Assembly: GCF_003095655.1 (NCBI RefSeq)
Contig: NZ_CP029151.1
Coordinates: 2,169,001 to 2,233,000, forward strand
Source: Dokdonia sp. Dokd-P16
GTDB taxonomy: Bacteria; Bacteroidota; Bacteroidia; Flavobacteriales; Flavobacteriaceae
Length of the DNA stretch: 64,000 bases
Reading direction: 5' to 3'
Positions 26,097 to 33,826 of the stretch are shown here, piece by piece. Position 1 is the first letter of the stretch. Every line of letters begins with the position of its first letter. A program made the translations under genes and the position numbers. A model generated the notes under the pieces. That model did no database searches. It saw only the letters and a list, made by a program, of their open reading frames with translations, and had not been told where the DNA came from.

Positions 26097-26852
26097 ATGT
26101 CATTTTTTGGAAAAAACATACGAAAGATTAGAACTGTCAAGACATTGAGTCAGCAGTCCTTTGCAGAGCTGTTTGACTTGAAAAGAGGGACGTTAGGAGC
26201 TTATGAAGAAGGTAGGAGTGAACCCAAAATAGATACTATTATTAAGATTGCTAATTATTTTAGCATACCTATCGATGACTTACTCACAAAAGAGCTTACG
26301 GTAAATAGTTTACTCAAATTCAAAGCAAATCTTACAACAGATCATGATATCATCACAAAGCAAGCCTTTGCCAGTATTCCTTGCATAACTTCAAAAAACG
26401 CAAAAGAATATCTTCTCTATAATGATAAAGAAGCTTTTGTAAGTGATATGCAAGTCTTACAGTTGCCTATCAATCCTGACAAGGAGTTCAGAGCATTTAC
26501 GGTAGATAATCTTGAGATGAGCAGTAATGACAAAGGACTCTTTCCTAAGGATATTGTAATAGGGGAGATGATACCGAAAGATGTCTACAAGAAACTAAAT
26601 AATGGTCATCTAGTGCTCGCTGTATTTGAAGATCAGCTCGTGTTGAGGCGATGCTACCTCTCAGGAAACACTATTACACTACGTGCAGATCATAAGAATA
26701 TAGATGATCTTGAATTCCCTATCAAGGAAGTGAAAGAGCTGTGGCGCATACGCTATGTGTTTTATCACAGAGTGCCAGAACTTGCAGATGGACTTGAGGA
26801 AAAAATGGCAATGCTTCAAGCGCAATTCTTACAGATAAAAGGAGAATTATAA
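26097..26852 (+). CDS. XRE-family regulator with S24-like C-terminal domain
   Basis: A 251-residue regulator. The N-terminal HTH (residues 4-62: IRKIRTVKTLSQQSFAELFDLKRGTLGAYEEGRSEPK) is followed by a linker and a LexA/CI-type S24-like fold (about 120-220; GLFPKDIVIGEMI... NGHLVLAVFEDQLVLRRCY). I see no clear Ser-Lys autoprotease pair: the position after GLFPKD lacks the usual GDSM serine, so it is probably non-cleaving. A C-terminal coiled tail ends the protein. It is divergent from the PspA/flotillin unit and preceded by repeated TTAGCAAAA sites, one touching its start codon, so autoregulation and control of that unit are likely. Confidence 0.82.
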   Translation: MSFFGKNIRKIRTVKTLSQQSFAELFDLKRGTLGAYEEGRSEPKIDTIIKIANYFSIPIDDLLTKELTVNSLLKFKANLTTDHDIITKQAFASIPCITSKNAKEYLLYNDKEAFVSDMQVLQLPINPDKEFRAFTVDNLEMSSNDKGLFPKDIVIGEMIPKDVYKKLNNGHLVLAVFEDQLVLRRCYLSGNTITLRADHKNIDDLEFPIKEVKELWRIRYVFYHRVPELADGLEEKMAMLQAQFLQIKGEL

Positions 26853-26874
26853 GTTTAGCGTGTATTTATAAAAT

Positions 26875-26905
26875 AACAAAGGCTCGATACTATCGAGCCT
26901 TTGTT
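26875..26905. terminator. Bidirectional terminator between XRE and the GIN lipoprotein gene
   Basis: A perfect 15-bp stem (AACAAAGGCTCGATA with its complement) and a tiny loop, between two convergent genes. Its A- and T-rich stem ends can serve both strands. Confidence 0.85.
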
Positions 26906-26934
26906 GTGTATTGATTTGATTGATGAGGTAGTGT

Positions 26935-27672
26935 TTAATCCTTTGAGCGTATGATACCACCAGAATAACTTTCCTTTGGTTTATCTACGTTTGCTGGCTT
27001 CCCATAATAATTTATGACACCACCAGATGATGCGTCTGCTCTTAGATCTTGTGATGCATATACATCCATCACTCCTCCAGAAGAAGCATCTGCGATAGCA
27101 GATACAGATTTGAGTTTGCTTATTCTTGCAACGCCGCCGCTAGAAACAGATGCATCTACACGATTTGCTGTTCCCGAGATGCGTACTACACCACCGCTAC
27201 TCACGTTGGTCTCTACGTCATTTACGGTAACCTCAACGCGTAATGTTCCTCCAGATGATGCGTCAAGATCTATTTCATCTCCAGTGAGCGCTTCTTTTGT
27301 AGTAAGACTAGCACCACTATTTACGCTCACTACGGTTAGGTTTTCTGAGTAGGTTACAAAAACCTTTTTTGAGGTTGCGTTACCTATTCCTTTATCACAA
27401 TAAATTTTTAGCTTCCCATCCTTTACATAGATATCCGCAGCGTTTACTATGTTTTCATCTGCTTCTAGTATTACGCCATTTGTATTTCCTTTTTCTAGAA
27501 AAACTTCCCATCCGTCGCCAGCTGAGACTTCGTTAAAGTCTTCTGTGATATTTAAATCTTCTGTAACTACATTTCCATTGCCTTGGATTTGACCTATGTT
27601 GAAGTCAAACTGACAAGAAGTTACGAGTGTAGCGACGAGAAACCCAATAATAAATTTGATAAGTGTTGTCAT
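26935..27672 (-). CDS. GIN-domain (DUF2807) lipoprotein
   Basis: A 245-residue lipoprotein: signal peptide with lipobox TSC at about residue 20, then a DUF2807 'head GIN' domain. It opens GNGNVVTEDLNITEDFNEVSAGDGWEVFLEKG and continues as a regular beta-helix, with DASSGG/NVSSGG/DASVSSGG turns repeated about every 20 residues. The family is common at the Bacteroidota cell surface or periplasm; its ligand is unknown. DUF2807 and PspC genes often cluster, as here. It ends the reverse run PadR-PspC-NTF2-GIN and shares a terminator with the XRE gene. Confidence 0.88.
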   Translation of the reverse strand: MTTLIKFIIGFLVATLVTSCQFDFNIGQIQGNGNVVTEDLNITEDFNEVSAGDGWEVFLEKGNTNGVILEADENIVNAADIYVKDGKLKIYCDKGIGNATSKKVFVTYSENLTVVSVNSGASLTTKEALTGDEIDLDASSGGTLRVEVTVNDVETNVSSGGVVRISGTANRVDASVSSGGVARISKLKSVSAIADASSGGVMDVYASQDLRADASSGGVINYYGKPANVDKPKESYSGGIIRSKD

Positions 27673-27739
27673 GGTGGTTGGTTTTAGATTGATGAATTAT
27701 TGATTGTTTTGATTGATGATGTAAAGATGTAGATAAGTC

Positions 27740-27755
27740 CGCTTTCGCGAAAGCG
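27740..27755. repeat. Iterated palindrome, copy 11 (intergenic, GIN to NTF2-like)
   Basis: A 16-bp perfect copy followed by TAA, in the 128-bp gap upstream of the GIN gene. Confidence 0.88.
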
Positions 27756-27800
27756 TAACCTACCCAACTGTGATTATTTGTGACTGAGTTGTAAAGATGA

Positions 27801-28247
27801 TTAGTGCAGGCTTATTACACGAGTGATTTTCCAGCCGTTTTCTGTGTTTTTTAATATGGTGATAAACTTACTAGGCTCAGAATAGCTATCTTCTACAAGG
27901 TTATGAAAACTGTGTTTCCCTAGCGCGATGGCTCCAAAATCTTTAATCTCATGCACTTCAAAAGTATCCGGAGTAAGTATTCTTTCCACCTTGCCGCATA
28001 TATTTGCCTTCATGGAGGTTATATACTCTTCTTTGCTTGTAGACAGTCCTCCTTTATCATGGTAAAACTCTAAATCTTCTGATATGAGTGAAGCATGAGT
28101 CTCGAGGTCACAGGTATTATAGGAGTCAAAGAGTGTAGTATCTGTAGCTAGAATCTCTTTATAAAGATTACTGTATTTAGAAACCTGTGCTACTCCAATT
28201 ATAGGGAGTAGCAGCAGGATTGTAATGAAAGTAGTGAGCTTGGACAT
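27801..28247 (-). CDS. Exported NTF2-like (DUF4440-type) protein
   Basis: A 148-residue protein with a signal peptide (TFITILLLLPIIGVAQ, cleaved near residue 21) and an NTF2-like cone fold: ILATDTTLFDSYNTCDLETHASLISEDLEFYHDKGGLSTSKEEYI (given as TTLFDSYNTCDLETHA, then DLEFYHDKGG). A strand-rich second half ends WKITRVISLH. This resembles DUF4440 proteins of the SnoaL/ketosteroid isomerase superfamily. A catalytic role cannot be assigned. It begins 9 nt after the PspC stop, so it is in the same transcription unit. Confidence 0.8.
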   Translation of the reverse strand: MSKLTTFITILLLLPIIGVAQVSKYSNLYKEILATDTTLFDSYNTCDLETHASLISEDLEFYHDKGGLSTSKEEYITSMKANICGKVERILTPDTFEVHEIKDFGAIALGKHSFHNLVEDSYSEPSKFITILKNTENGWKITRVISLH

Positions 28248-28256
28248 TATCTCTTA

Positions 28257-30050
28257 TTAATTAATCGAATTTCTATCAATTTGAGGAGTCGGTGGAGGCG
28301 TAGGAGAGTCTGGAGCTTGATTATTTGTCTCCCACGCTGGTGTATCTTCACCTTCTCTGTAACTGCGCTCTTCCCAAGCATCATTATCATCAGATTGTTG
28401 CCAAGAATTATCATCATCATTGTCACGATCCTCAGGACAAGTGCTGCATATAAGTTTGCCATTACCTACGGTAAGAAATTTTTCTTCATCACCATTGTCT
28501 AGAATATCACGATACTGTCTGTCATTTCTATGGTAGGAGTACGTATTCTCATCTGCGATGAGTGTAGCTCCTTCTGGGAGGTACACTATAAACTCAACAC
28601 TTGGTCTTACATGTCTATATTGTGCATCTCTTTCTCCAGTAAAGAAACCATCTATGGCTAGTTCATTATTAGATAAGTCATAGTTGAGCATCATGGCTTC
28701 TGCTTGTTCTTTTGCAACGTCGTATGATGATCCTTTTGTTCTTTTTACTGTTTGCACATATGCAAGACTGTCACGAGTAGATCGTACTATAAGACGTACA
28801 TTTCTATACACAGCTACATCTTCTGTATTGCTATTAATAAGCTGTACATACTGAGAAGACCTCCCAAAAGGAATATCAAAACGCTCACTTCCTCTCATTT
28901 TGATACGTAGCGTATCATTCTTTGTAATTGCGAGTGTCTCTGTAGTAGTCACTTTTGATGCCTCGAGGTTAGAATACTGTATAGCCTGTTTTACAGAAAA
29001 TACTCCAATGGTGATTGATGCGATAAGCCATAATCCTAGTAAACTTAGTTTTGCACTTAAGGGCATTGATTTTACATTAGAAGAAAGAATTTTTAATCCT
29101 AAGTAAAACAAGAAGAAAAAAGGTATCCCAACTGCAAATAATACGAGTAGTAACATAAGCCAGATAGGTAAGCCTGTATCATTAGAAATCCACGGCATGT
29201 CTGCTAGGTTAGGAGTAAAAATATCTACTACTCCTCCAGTAAGTAGTGTGATTAATAATGAAATCACTACTGTTGCTCCGGTGATAATTAATAGTACGCC
29301 CACAATTTTTGCAATGATTTTAAAGAAGAACATGATGATCTTTCCTAAAGTTCCAAAAACTCCTTGAGCTCCTGTTTTTACTTTATTACCGTACTTATCA
29401 TAATCTACGTTCTTAACCGTGTCTGCAACATTTTCAAATCCTTCTTTTACTTTTTCTGTGATATTGTCAATGTTAACAGCCTTTCCCCGCATTGCGAGTT
29501 TATCTGCCGTAGATTGTGCTTCTGGTACAAATACCCATAACGCAAGATATATAAGAGCCGTTCCACCTAGTGTAAACCAAGTAAGTGCAATAAGTAATAC
29601 CCATCCTACACGAACCCACAAAGGATCAAGTCCCATGTAATGTGCCATACCGCTAGATACACCACCTATGTAAGCATTATCTGTATCTCTAAAAAACCTT
29701 CGGTCTGAGATACGCTTAGCTTGATGTGTTTTACTTGAAGAGCGACTAGATTTTTGAGAAGACGCTGTGTCTTCAAAAATATCGTCGTCCACCATATAAT
29801 CTTCTGGCTGTCCCATGATAGCGATAACCTCGTCAAGCTCCTTAGTGCTTATAACTTGGCGTTCGTCTTTAATACGTTCAGAAAAAAGTTCTGAAATACG
29901 CGCTTCTATGTCTGCTATGATTTCGTCTTCCCCTTGTACGCCTTCAAAAGAACGTTTGATGGCAGCAAGATATCTCTGTAATTTACCGTAAGCATCCTCA
30001 TCTACGTGAAAGAAAACCCCTGCTAAATTTATGTTTACTGTCTTATTCAT
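28257..30050 (-). CDS. PspC-domain membrane protein
   Basis: A 597-residue protein. A cytosolic N-terminal region (1-110; IIADIEARISELFSERI, VIAIMGQPEDYM) precedes the PspC domain (about 114-177; NAYIGGVSSGMAHYMGLDPLWVRV with a helix after it). Further helices lie at about 235-275, 295-325 and 340-358. A large periplasmic beta-rich part follows, then a low-complexity, Asp-rich and Pro-rich tail (about 545-597). PspC senses envelope stress and binds PspA in proteobacteria; here the protein is much longer, as is usual in Bacteroidota. It overlaps padR by 4 nt, so the two are coexpressed. Confidence 0.9.
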   Translation of the reverse strand: MNKTVNINLAGVFFHVDEDAYGKLQRYLAAIKRSFEGVQGEDEIIADIEARISELFSERIKDERQVISTKELDEVIAIMGQPEDYMVDDDIFEDTASSQKSSRSSSKTHQAKRISDRRFFRDTDNAYIGGVSSGMAHYMGLDPLWVRVGWVLLIALTWFTLGGTALIYLALWVFVPEAQSTADKLAMRGKAVNIDNITEKVKEGFENVADTVKNVDYDKYGNKVKTGAQGVFGTLGKIIMFFFKIIAKIVGVLLIITGATVVISLLITLLTGGVVDIFTPNLADMPWISNDTGLPIWLMLLLVLFAVGIPFFFLFYLGLKILSSNVKSMPLSAKLSLLGLWLIASITIGVFSVKQAIQYSNLEASKVTTTETLAITKNDTLRIKMRGSERFDIPFGRSSQYVQLINSNTEDVAVYRNVRLIVRSTRDSLAYVQTVKRTKGSSYDVAKEQAEAMMLNYDLSNNELAIDGFFTGERDAQYRHVRPSVEFIVYLPEGATLIADENTYSYHRNDRQYRDILDNGDEEKFLTVGNGKLICSTCPEDRDNDDDNSWQQSDDNDAWEERSYREGEDTPAWETNNQAPDSPTPPPTPQIDRNSIN

Positions 30051-30388
30051 TTTGTTGCGGTTTTAGTGGCGGTTACTACCGTTACTGCGGTCTGTAACTC
30101 ATCCCAAGTGGTTGAGAGTTCTTTTAAAAATATTTTACCTGTTTCGGTAAGTCCGTAATATTTACGTGGCGGCCCGCTGGTAGATTCTTCCCAGCGATAA
30201 TTGAGCAAGCCTGCGTTTTTGAGTCGTGTAAGTAGTGGGTATATCGTTCCTTCCACCACCAGCAACTTAGCGTCTTTAAGTGTGCCTAAGATCTCTGCTA
30301 CGTAGGCATCCTCGTCTTTTAATACAGAGAGGATACAATACTCTAGCACGCCCTTACGCATCTGCGCTTTGGTGTTTTCAATCTTCAT
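30047..30388 (-). CDS. PadR-family transcriptional regulator
   Basis: A 113-residue winged-helix protein of the short PadR type. It opens MRKGVLEYCILSVLKDEDAYVAEILGTL and has the wing LLVVEGTIYPLLTRLKNAGLLNYRWEESTSGPPRKYYGLTETG (given as VEGTIYPLLTRLKNAGLL and GPPRKYYGLTETG) plus a C-terminal dimer helix. The start of pspC overlaps its stop by 4 nt. PadR repressors are commonly paired with a membrane or transport gene and respond to membrane-active agents, so this one probably represses its own padR-pspC operon. Its upstream region carries a 16-bp palindrome and a GATT repeat. Confidence 0.92.
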   Translation of the reverse strand: MKIENTKAQMRKGVLEYCILSVLKDEDAYVAEILGTLKDAKLLVVEGTIYPLLTRLKNAGLLNYRWEESTSGPPRKYYGLTETGKIFLKELSTTWDELQTAVTVVTATKTATK

Positions 30389-30428
30389 AGATGTTCATTT
30401 TTAAATGCATTAAACTGTTCGTTTTTGT

Positions 30429-30444
30429 CCCAATAGCTATTGGG
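30429..30444. repeat. 16-bp perfect palindrome upstream of padR
   Basis: CCCAATAGCTATTGGG. It lies 41 nt from the padR ATG. It could be the PadR operator, although from memory palindromes of the type CCCGATAGCTATCGGG are dispersed in flavobacterial genomes, which would argue for a repeat. Confidence 0.6.
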
Positions 30445-30445
30445 A

Positions 30446-30468
30446 GATTGATTGATTGATTGATTGAT
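30446..30468. repeat. GATT tetranucleotide repeat, five units
   Basis: Five GATT units and a partial sixth directly follow the 16-bp palindrome, in the promoter region of the padR-pspC operon. Short tetranucleotide tracts can change length by slippage. Confidence 0.75.
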
Positions 30469-30481
30469 GATTTTTCTTTTT

Positions 30482-30501
30482 TACGCTTTCGCGAAAGCGT
30501 A
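30482..30501. repeat. Iterated palindrome, copy 12 (intergenic, perfect 20 bp)
   Basis: TACGCTTTCGCGAAAGCGTA, 9 nt after the DUF4870 stop in that gene's direction and 94 nt upstream of padR. Confidence 0.9.
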
Positions 30502-30510
30502 CCTCATATA

Positions 30511-31035
30511 TTAAACTACCGTGTTGTCCTCAATAGGTGATGAAGTCTCTTGAGAATCTGTAACCGAAGCCGCAGAAATAAAGTTGATAGTAAGCGGGAA
30601 TTTGTAAATACCCCCTTGAGATGCCTTAACCGCTGCCGAAATCACCGAAATTATTTCTACTAGAAAAATTCCTAGTGCAAGAATGGCAACAACTATTGCG
30701 GTAATAAGAAACCCTCCCAAGTCGGCAAAATCACTCGGATCATTTATATAACCGTTTGTGAGTAAACTCTCGCTTCCACTACCTGCACTTATTGCGAAAT
30801 AAATAAAGAATGGAATGCTAGTGACAACTAAGGCAATGAGGTATAATAGAATACTTAATTGAAAATTGATGGCATCTCTACCATGCTTATCTATAAAAGC
30901 AGCATTCCTTTTTTGAGCGCTCCATAAAATGAGAGGTGCAATAAAATTTCCAAAAGGAAATAAGTATTTAGAGAATGTAGATAGGTGTATTAAAGTACCT
31001 ATATTTTTTTGATGTGTTGTAATGCTAGTTTCCAT
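30511..31035 (-). CDS. DUF4870 membrane protein
   Basis: A 174-residue protein with the DUF4870 core: IHLSTFSKYLFPFGNFIAPLILWSAQKRNAAFIDKHGRDAINFQLS (key parts FPFGNFIAPLILW and HGRDAINFQLS), then membrane helices at about 62-84 and 110-140. A short Ser/Thr-rich tail ends DNTVV. Function is unknown; the family is widespread. Its direction matches the padR-pspC run but 122 nt separate them. A -7 box is upstream. Confidence 0.85.
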   Translation of the reverse strand: METSITTHQKNIGTLIHLSTFSKYLFPFGNFIAPLILWSAQKRNAAFIDKHGRDAINFQLSILLYLIALVVTSIPFFIYFAISAGSGSESLLTNGYINDPSDFADLGGFLITAIVVAILALGIFLVEIISVISAAVKASQGGIYKFPLTINFISAASVTDSQETSSPIEDNTVV

Positions 31036-31054
31036 AGTCTATTAATGTCTTATG

Positions 31055-31062
31055 CAAATATA
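31055..31062 (-). promoter_or_regulatory. -7 box TATATTTG for the DUF4870 gene
   Basis: An exact TANNTTTG match on the reverse strand, 19 nt before the ATG at 31035. The -33 box is unclear. Confidence 0.4.
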
Positions 31063-31314
31063 TATCTAAAAAAAGGTACTTTGTTACGCATAGTACTAAA
31101 AATTAACTTTTAATTAAGATTTGTGAATCTGCTTATTTCAAGTGAAATAAATAACTAATGTCATGTAAATAGAGTGGTGTTGCGTATTACAGCTTGTGAA
31201 ATTGTTCTTTTGTCTAAAAAATCTAGCTTGCAACTTTTTGAAATTTAACATTTGCGTGAGCGCCTTAAATTTGCATCATTGAAACCAATTAAGGTTTTTT
31301 ACAATTAGAAAGTC

Positions 31315-32010
31315 ATGCAAATAAGACATATTATTAAAACCCCTTTGTGTATAATAGCCTTGTTGTTAACTCAATTAATGTGGTCTCAAGTAGGGGTAAA
31401 TACTGCTCATCCTACCACAATGTTAGATGTAAATGGTGATTTACGAGTGCGCGATGCAGCAGCTAGCACATCTACAGATGATGTGCCGCTAGTAATTGAT
31501 AGTCATGGTAATGTGAAGAAGCAACTTAGCAGTTTGCTAGGTAACTTTAGAGGCCGCTTAATTTCTGATTATGATTCTAGACTTGCTGGCAATGTTGCAA
31601 ATTCAAATGGAATCTATAAAATAGATACTATTACAGAGCTCATTGACGCAGGAGATGATTTTAATAGCAGTACAAGTACTTTTGTAGCTCCTCTTACTGG
31701 GATTTACGAAGTGACAATTACCTTGACTATTTTTGGAATTAACACTACAAATATTAATTATGTGGCTGGCTTAATAGATGATACAGGTTCATGGGTAATG
31801 CGTTTTTCTATGCCTAAGGCGGAAGTTGAGATAAGTGGAAGCGGTTCTGTAGGAAGTGCAAAAACATATACGGGTGTTGCACGCCTTACTGCTGGAAAAG
31901 CCTATAATTTTGGTTTTGGATCTGGAGATTTTGTTCTTCTAGCAAACCCATTGGGTGGTACAGGTACAGGTATAGGGAGTTACTTAAAAATACAGTTGAT
32001 AGACAATTAA
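31315..32010 (+). CDS. Secreted protein with a C1q/TNF-like jelly-roll domain
   Basis: A 231-residue exported protein. The signal peptide ends MWSQ at about residue 25. The next part, VGVNTAHPTTMLDVNGDLRVRD, is the 'reference structure' opening seen in many flavobacterial surface and tail-fibre-like proteins. The C-terminal 130 residues look like a C1q-like beta sandwich: STFVAPLTGIYEVTITLTIFG, then a second sheet, ending SYLKIQLIDN. Likely cell-surface; role unknown. It stands alone and ends before a hairpin at 32031. A TAAATTTG box at 31266-31273 may be its promoter. Confidence 0.65.
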   Translation: MQIRHIIKTPLCIIALLLTQLMWSQVGVNTAHPTTMLDVNGDLRVRDAAASTSTDDVPLVIDSHGNVKKQLSSLLGNFRGRLISDYDSRLAGNVANSNGIYKIDTITELIDAGDDFNSSTSTFVAPLTGIYEVTITLTIFGINTTNINYVAGLIDDTGSWVMRFSMPKAEVEISGSGSVGSAKTYTGVARLTAGKAYNFGFGSGDFVLLANPLGGTGTGIGSYLKIQLIDN

Positions 32011-32030
32011 AGATTTATATATTCTTTCTT

Positions 32031-32058
32031 AAAAGGTTGTTATTTGGGAACCTTTTTT
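32031..32058 (+). terminator. Terminator of the C1q-like gene
   Basis: AAAAGGTT and AACCTTTT enclose a 10-nt loop, and T continues after the stem. The loop contains the TTTG -33 box of the next gene. Confidence 0.7.
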
Positions 32059-32072
32059 ATTGCCTATTTTTG
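32043..32072 (+). promoter_or_regulatory. Promoter of the DUF4442 gene (TTTG, 18 nt, TATTTTTG)
   Basis: Both Bacteroidota boxes are exact: TTTG at 32043-32046 and TATTTTTG at 32065-32072 with an 18-nt spacer. The ATG at 32089 lies 16 nt downstream, which settles the start of that gene. Confidence 0.7.
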
Positions 32073-32088
32073 CTTCAAATTAGATATT

Positions 32089-32556
32089 ATGTCATTCCCC
32101 TTACCAGGTAAATTCAACACGTTCACAATGTTTAAGCTTCCATCTGCGTGGCTTTCGGGAGTACGTGTAAAAAAACTTTCTCCTAACTCTTGTACAACTT
32201 CTGTAAAACACAGATGGATTAATCAGAATCCATTTAATAGTATGTTCTGGGCAGTACAAGGGATGGCGGCAGAGCTTGCTACGGGAGCTTTAGTAATTGC
32301 TCACATACAAGAAAGCGGTCAGAAAATATCAATGCTTGTAGCAAACAATAATGCGAGCTTTACAAAAAAAGCTACAGGTAGGATTAACTTTGTGTGTGAT
32401 GATGGTCTAGCTATTAAAGAAGCTATAGCAAATGCTGTAGCTACTGGAGAAGGACAAACATGCTGGATGAAAGCTATAGGGACAAATAAAGATGGTGTGC
32501 AAGTATCTGAGTTTAACTTTGAGTGGACACTTTTAGTAAAGAAGCCTCGTAAATAA
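32089..32556 (+). CDS. DUF4442 hotdog-fold protein (putative thioesterase)
   Basis: A 155-residue protein from the ATG at 32089. An in-frame ATG at 32044 would place the start inside the promoter boxes and add residues unlike the family. The hotdog helix region is NPFNSMFWAVQGMAAELATGALV, followed by strands through the end (VQVSEFNFEWTLLVKK). DUF4442 proteins resemble PaaI-type acyl-CoA thioesterases and share Asn and Glu in the helix, but the substrate is not known. Single gene, no informative neighbours. Confidence 0.8.
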   Translation: MSFPLPGKFNTFTMFKLPSAWLSGVRVKKLSPNSCTTSVKHRWINQNPFNSMFWAVQGMAAELATGALVIAHIQESGQKISMLVANNNASFTKKATGRINFVCDDGLAIKEAIANAVATGEGQTCWMKAIGTNKDGVQVSEFNFEWTLLVKKPRK

Positions 32557-32636
32557 TAAGTAACTTCGTTTTTAATAAGTTTTATCTTTAAGTCTATCTG
32601 TCTCATGCGCTTTATGTAGAGACTAAAATCTAATCC

Positions 32637-33812
32637 ATGAACTTTATCCTTTTTGACGGAAACGTACGCAATCAGCTTTTACCATTTACGTACACAAAAC
32701 CTGTTGCAGACTTGCGTGTAGGTATTATGACCATACGTGAAAAGTGGGAATTTGTGCTTGGCTCAACGACCTCAACTGTAACAGAAGAGTATCTTTCAGA
32801 TAAGTGGCCCATGATAGAGCTTGAAGAAAATGTGATGATTAATGCATCATATCTTCCTTCAGACAACTTAGCTGATATTATTAAAAACTTGTCATCAAAG
32901 CAAGTGTTGCTTGATGGGGAAGAAATTATTGCTTTTTCAGTACAAGAAGGTCAAGAAGTAGATTTTGATACGTATGAAAGTATAGATTATACGGCCTCAG
33001 ATATTTTAAGAATCGAGCATACTTGGGATATTTTTGCCAAAAATGGCGAAGCAATCACTAGAGATTTTGAGATGCTTACCGAGGATAGAGATTCTGAAGA
33101 TATACCAGCACACGTAATAGCGATAAATAAAGATCAGATATTTATAGAGGAAGGAGCTACAGTTCATTACTCACATCTCAATGCTACAGATGGACCTATC
33201 TATATAGGTAAAGATGCAGAGATTATGGAGGGCGCACTCATACGTGGCCCTTTTGCAATCTGTGATCATGGAGCTGTAAAAATGGGAGCCAAAATTTATA
33301 GCGGCACAACCATAGGTCCTCACTGTAAAGTAGGCGGAGAGGTAAATAACTCCGTACTTATGGGTTATTCTAGTAAAGGTCATGATGGTTTCTTAGGAAA
33401 TAGTGTACTAGGAGAATGGTGTAATATAGGTGCAGATTCTAATAATTCTAACTTAAAAAATAACTACGCTCCTGTTAAGTTATGGGATTATGAAACAGGT
33501 CGCTTTGCAAATACTGGACTTCAGTTTTGTGGGTTGATGATGGGAGACCATTCTAAGTGCGGTATTAATACCATGTTTAACACTGGTACAATGGTTGGCG
33601 TAGCAACAAACATATTTGGAAGCGGATTTCCTCGCAATTTTGTTCCTTCTTTTTCTTGGGGAGGCGCTAGCGGCTTTGTAACACACAAAACAGATAAGGC
33701 TTACGAAACTGCAAAAATTGCCATGGCGCGTCGTGATCTAGAACTCACAGAACAAGATGAAGCAATCCTGAATCATGTTTTTGAGGAGACTAAGCAATAT
33801 CGTAGAGAGTAA
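32637..33812 (+). CDS. GlmU-like left-handed beta-helix protein
   Basis: A 391-residue two-domain protein. The first about 170 residues match the shape of a nucleotidyltransferase, but the usual pyrophosphorylase loop (LAAGxGTRM) reads FILFDGNVRNQLLPFTYTKPVADLR, so classic UTP binding is doubtful. The C-terminal half is a hexapeptide-repeat beta-helix (IYIGKDAEIMEGALIRGPFAICDHGAVKMGAKI, key repeats IYIGKD, AEIMEG, ALIRGP). It resembles the proteins annotated 'GlmU family/putative sugar nucleotidyltransferase' in Bacteroidota and is widely conserved there. Function probably lies in cell-wall or lipopolysaccharide sugar metabolism (inference). Confidence 0.8.
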   Translation: MNFILFDGNVRNQLLPFTYTKPVADLRVGIMTIREKWEFVLGSTTSTVTEEYLSDKWPMIELEENVMINASYLPSDNLADIIKNLSSKQVLLDGEEIIAFSVQEGQEVDFDTYESIDYTASDILRIEHTWDIFAKNGEAITRDFEMLTEDRDSEDIPAHVIAINKDQIFIEEGATVHYSHLNATDGPIYIGKDAEIMEGALIRGPFAICDHGAVKMGAKIYSGTTIGPHCKVGGEVNNSVLMGYSSKGHDGFLGNSVLGEWCNIGADSNNSNLKNNYAPVKLWDYETGRFANTGLQFCGLMMGDHSKCGINTMFNTGTMVGVATNIFGSGFPRNFVPSFSWGGASGFVTHKTDKAYETAKIAMARRDLELTEQDEAILNHVFEETKQYRRE

Positions 33813-33826
33813 GCTCGTCAATATTT

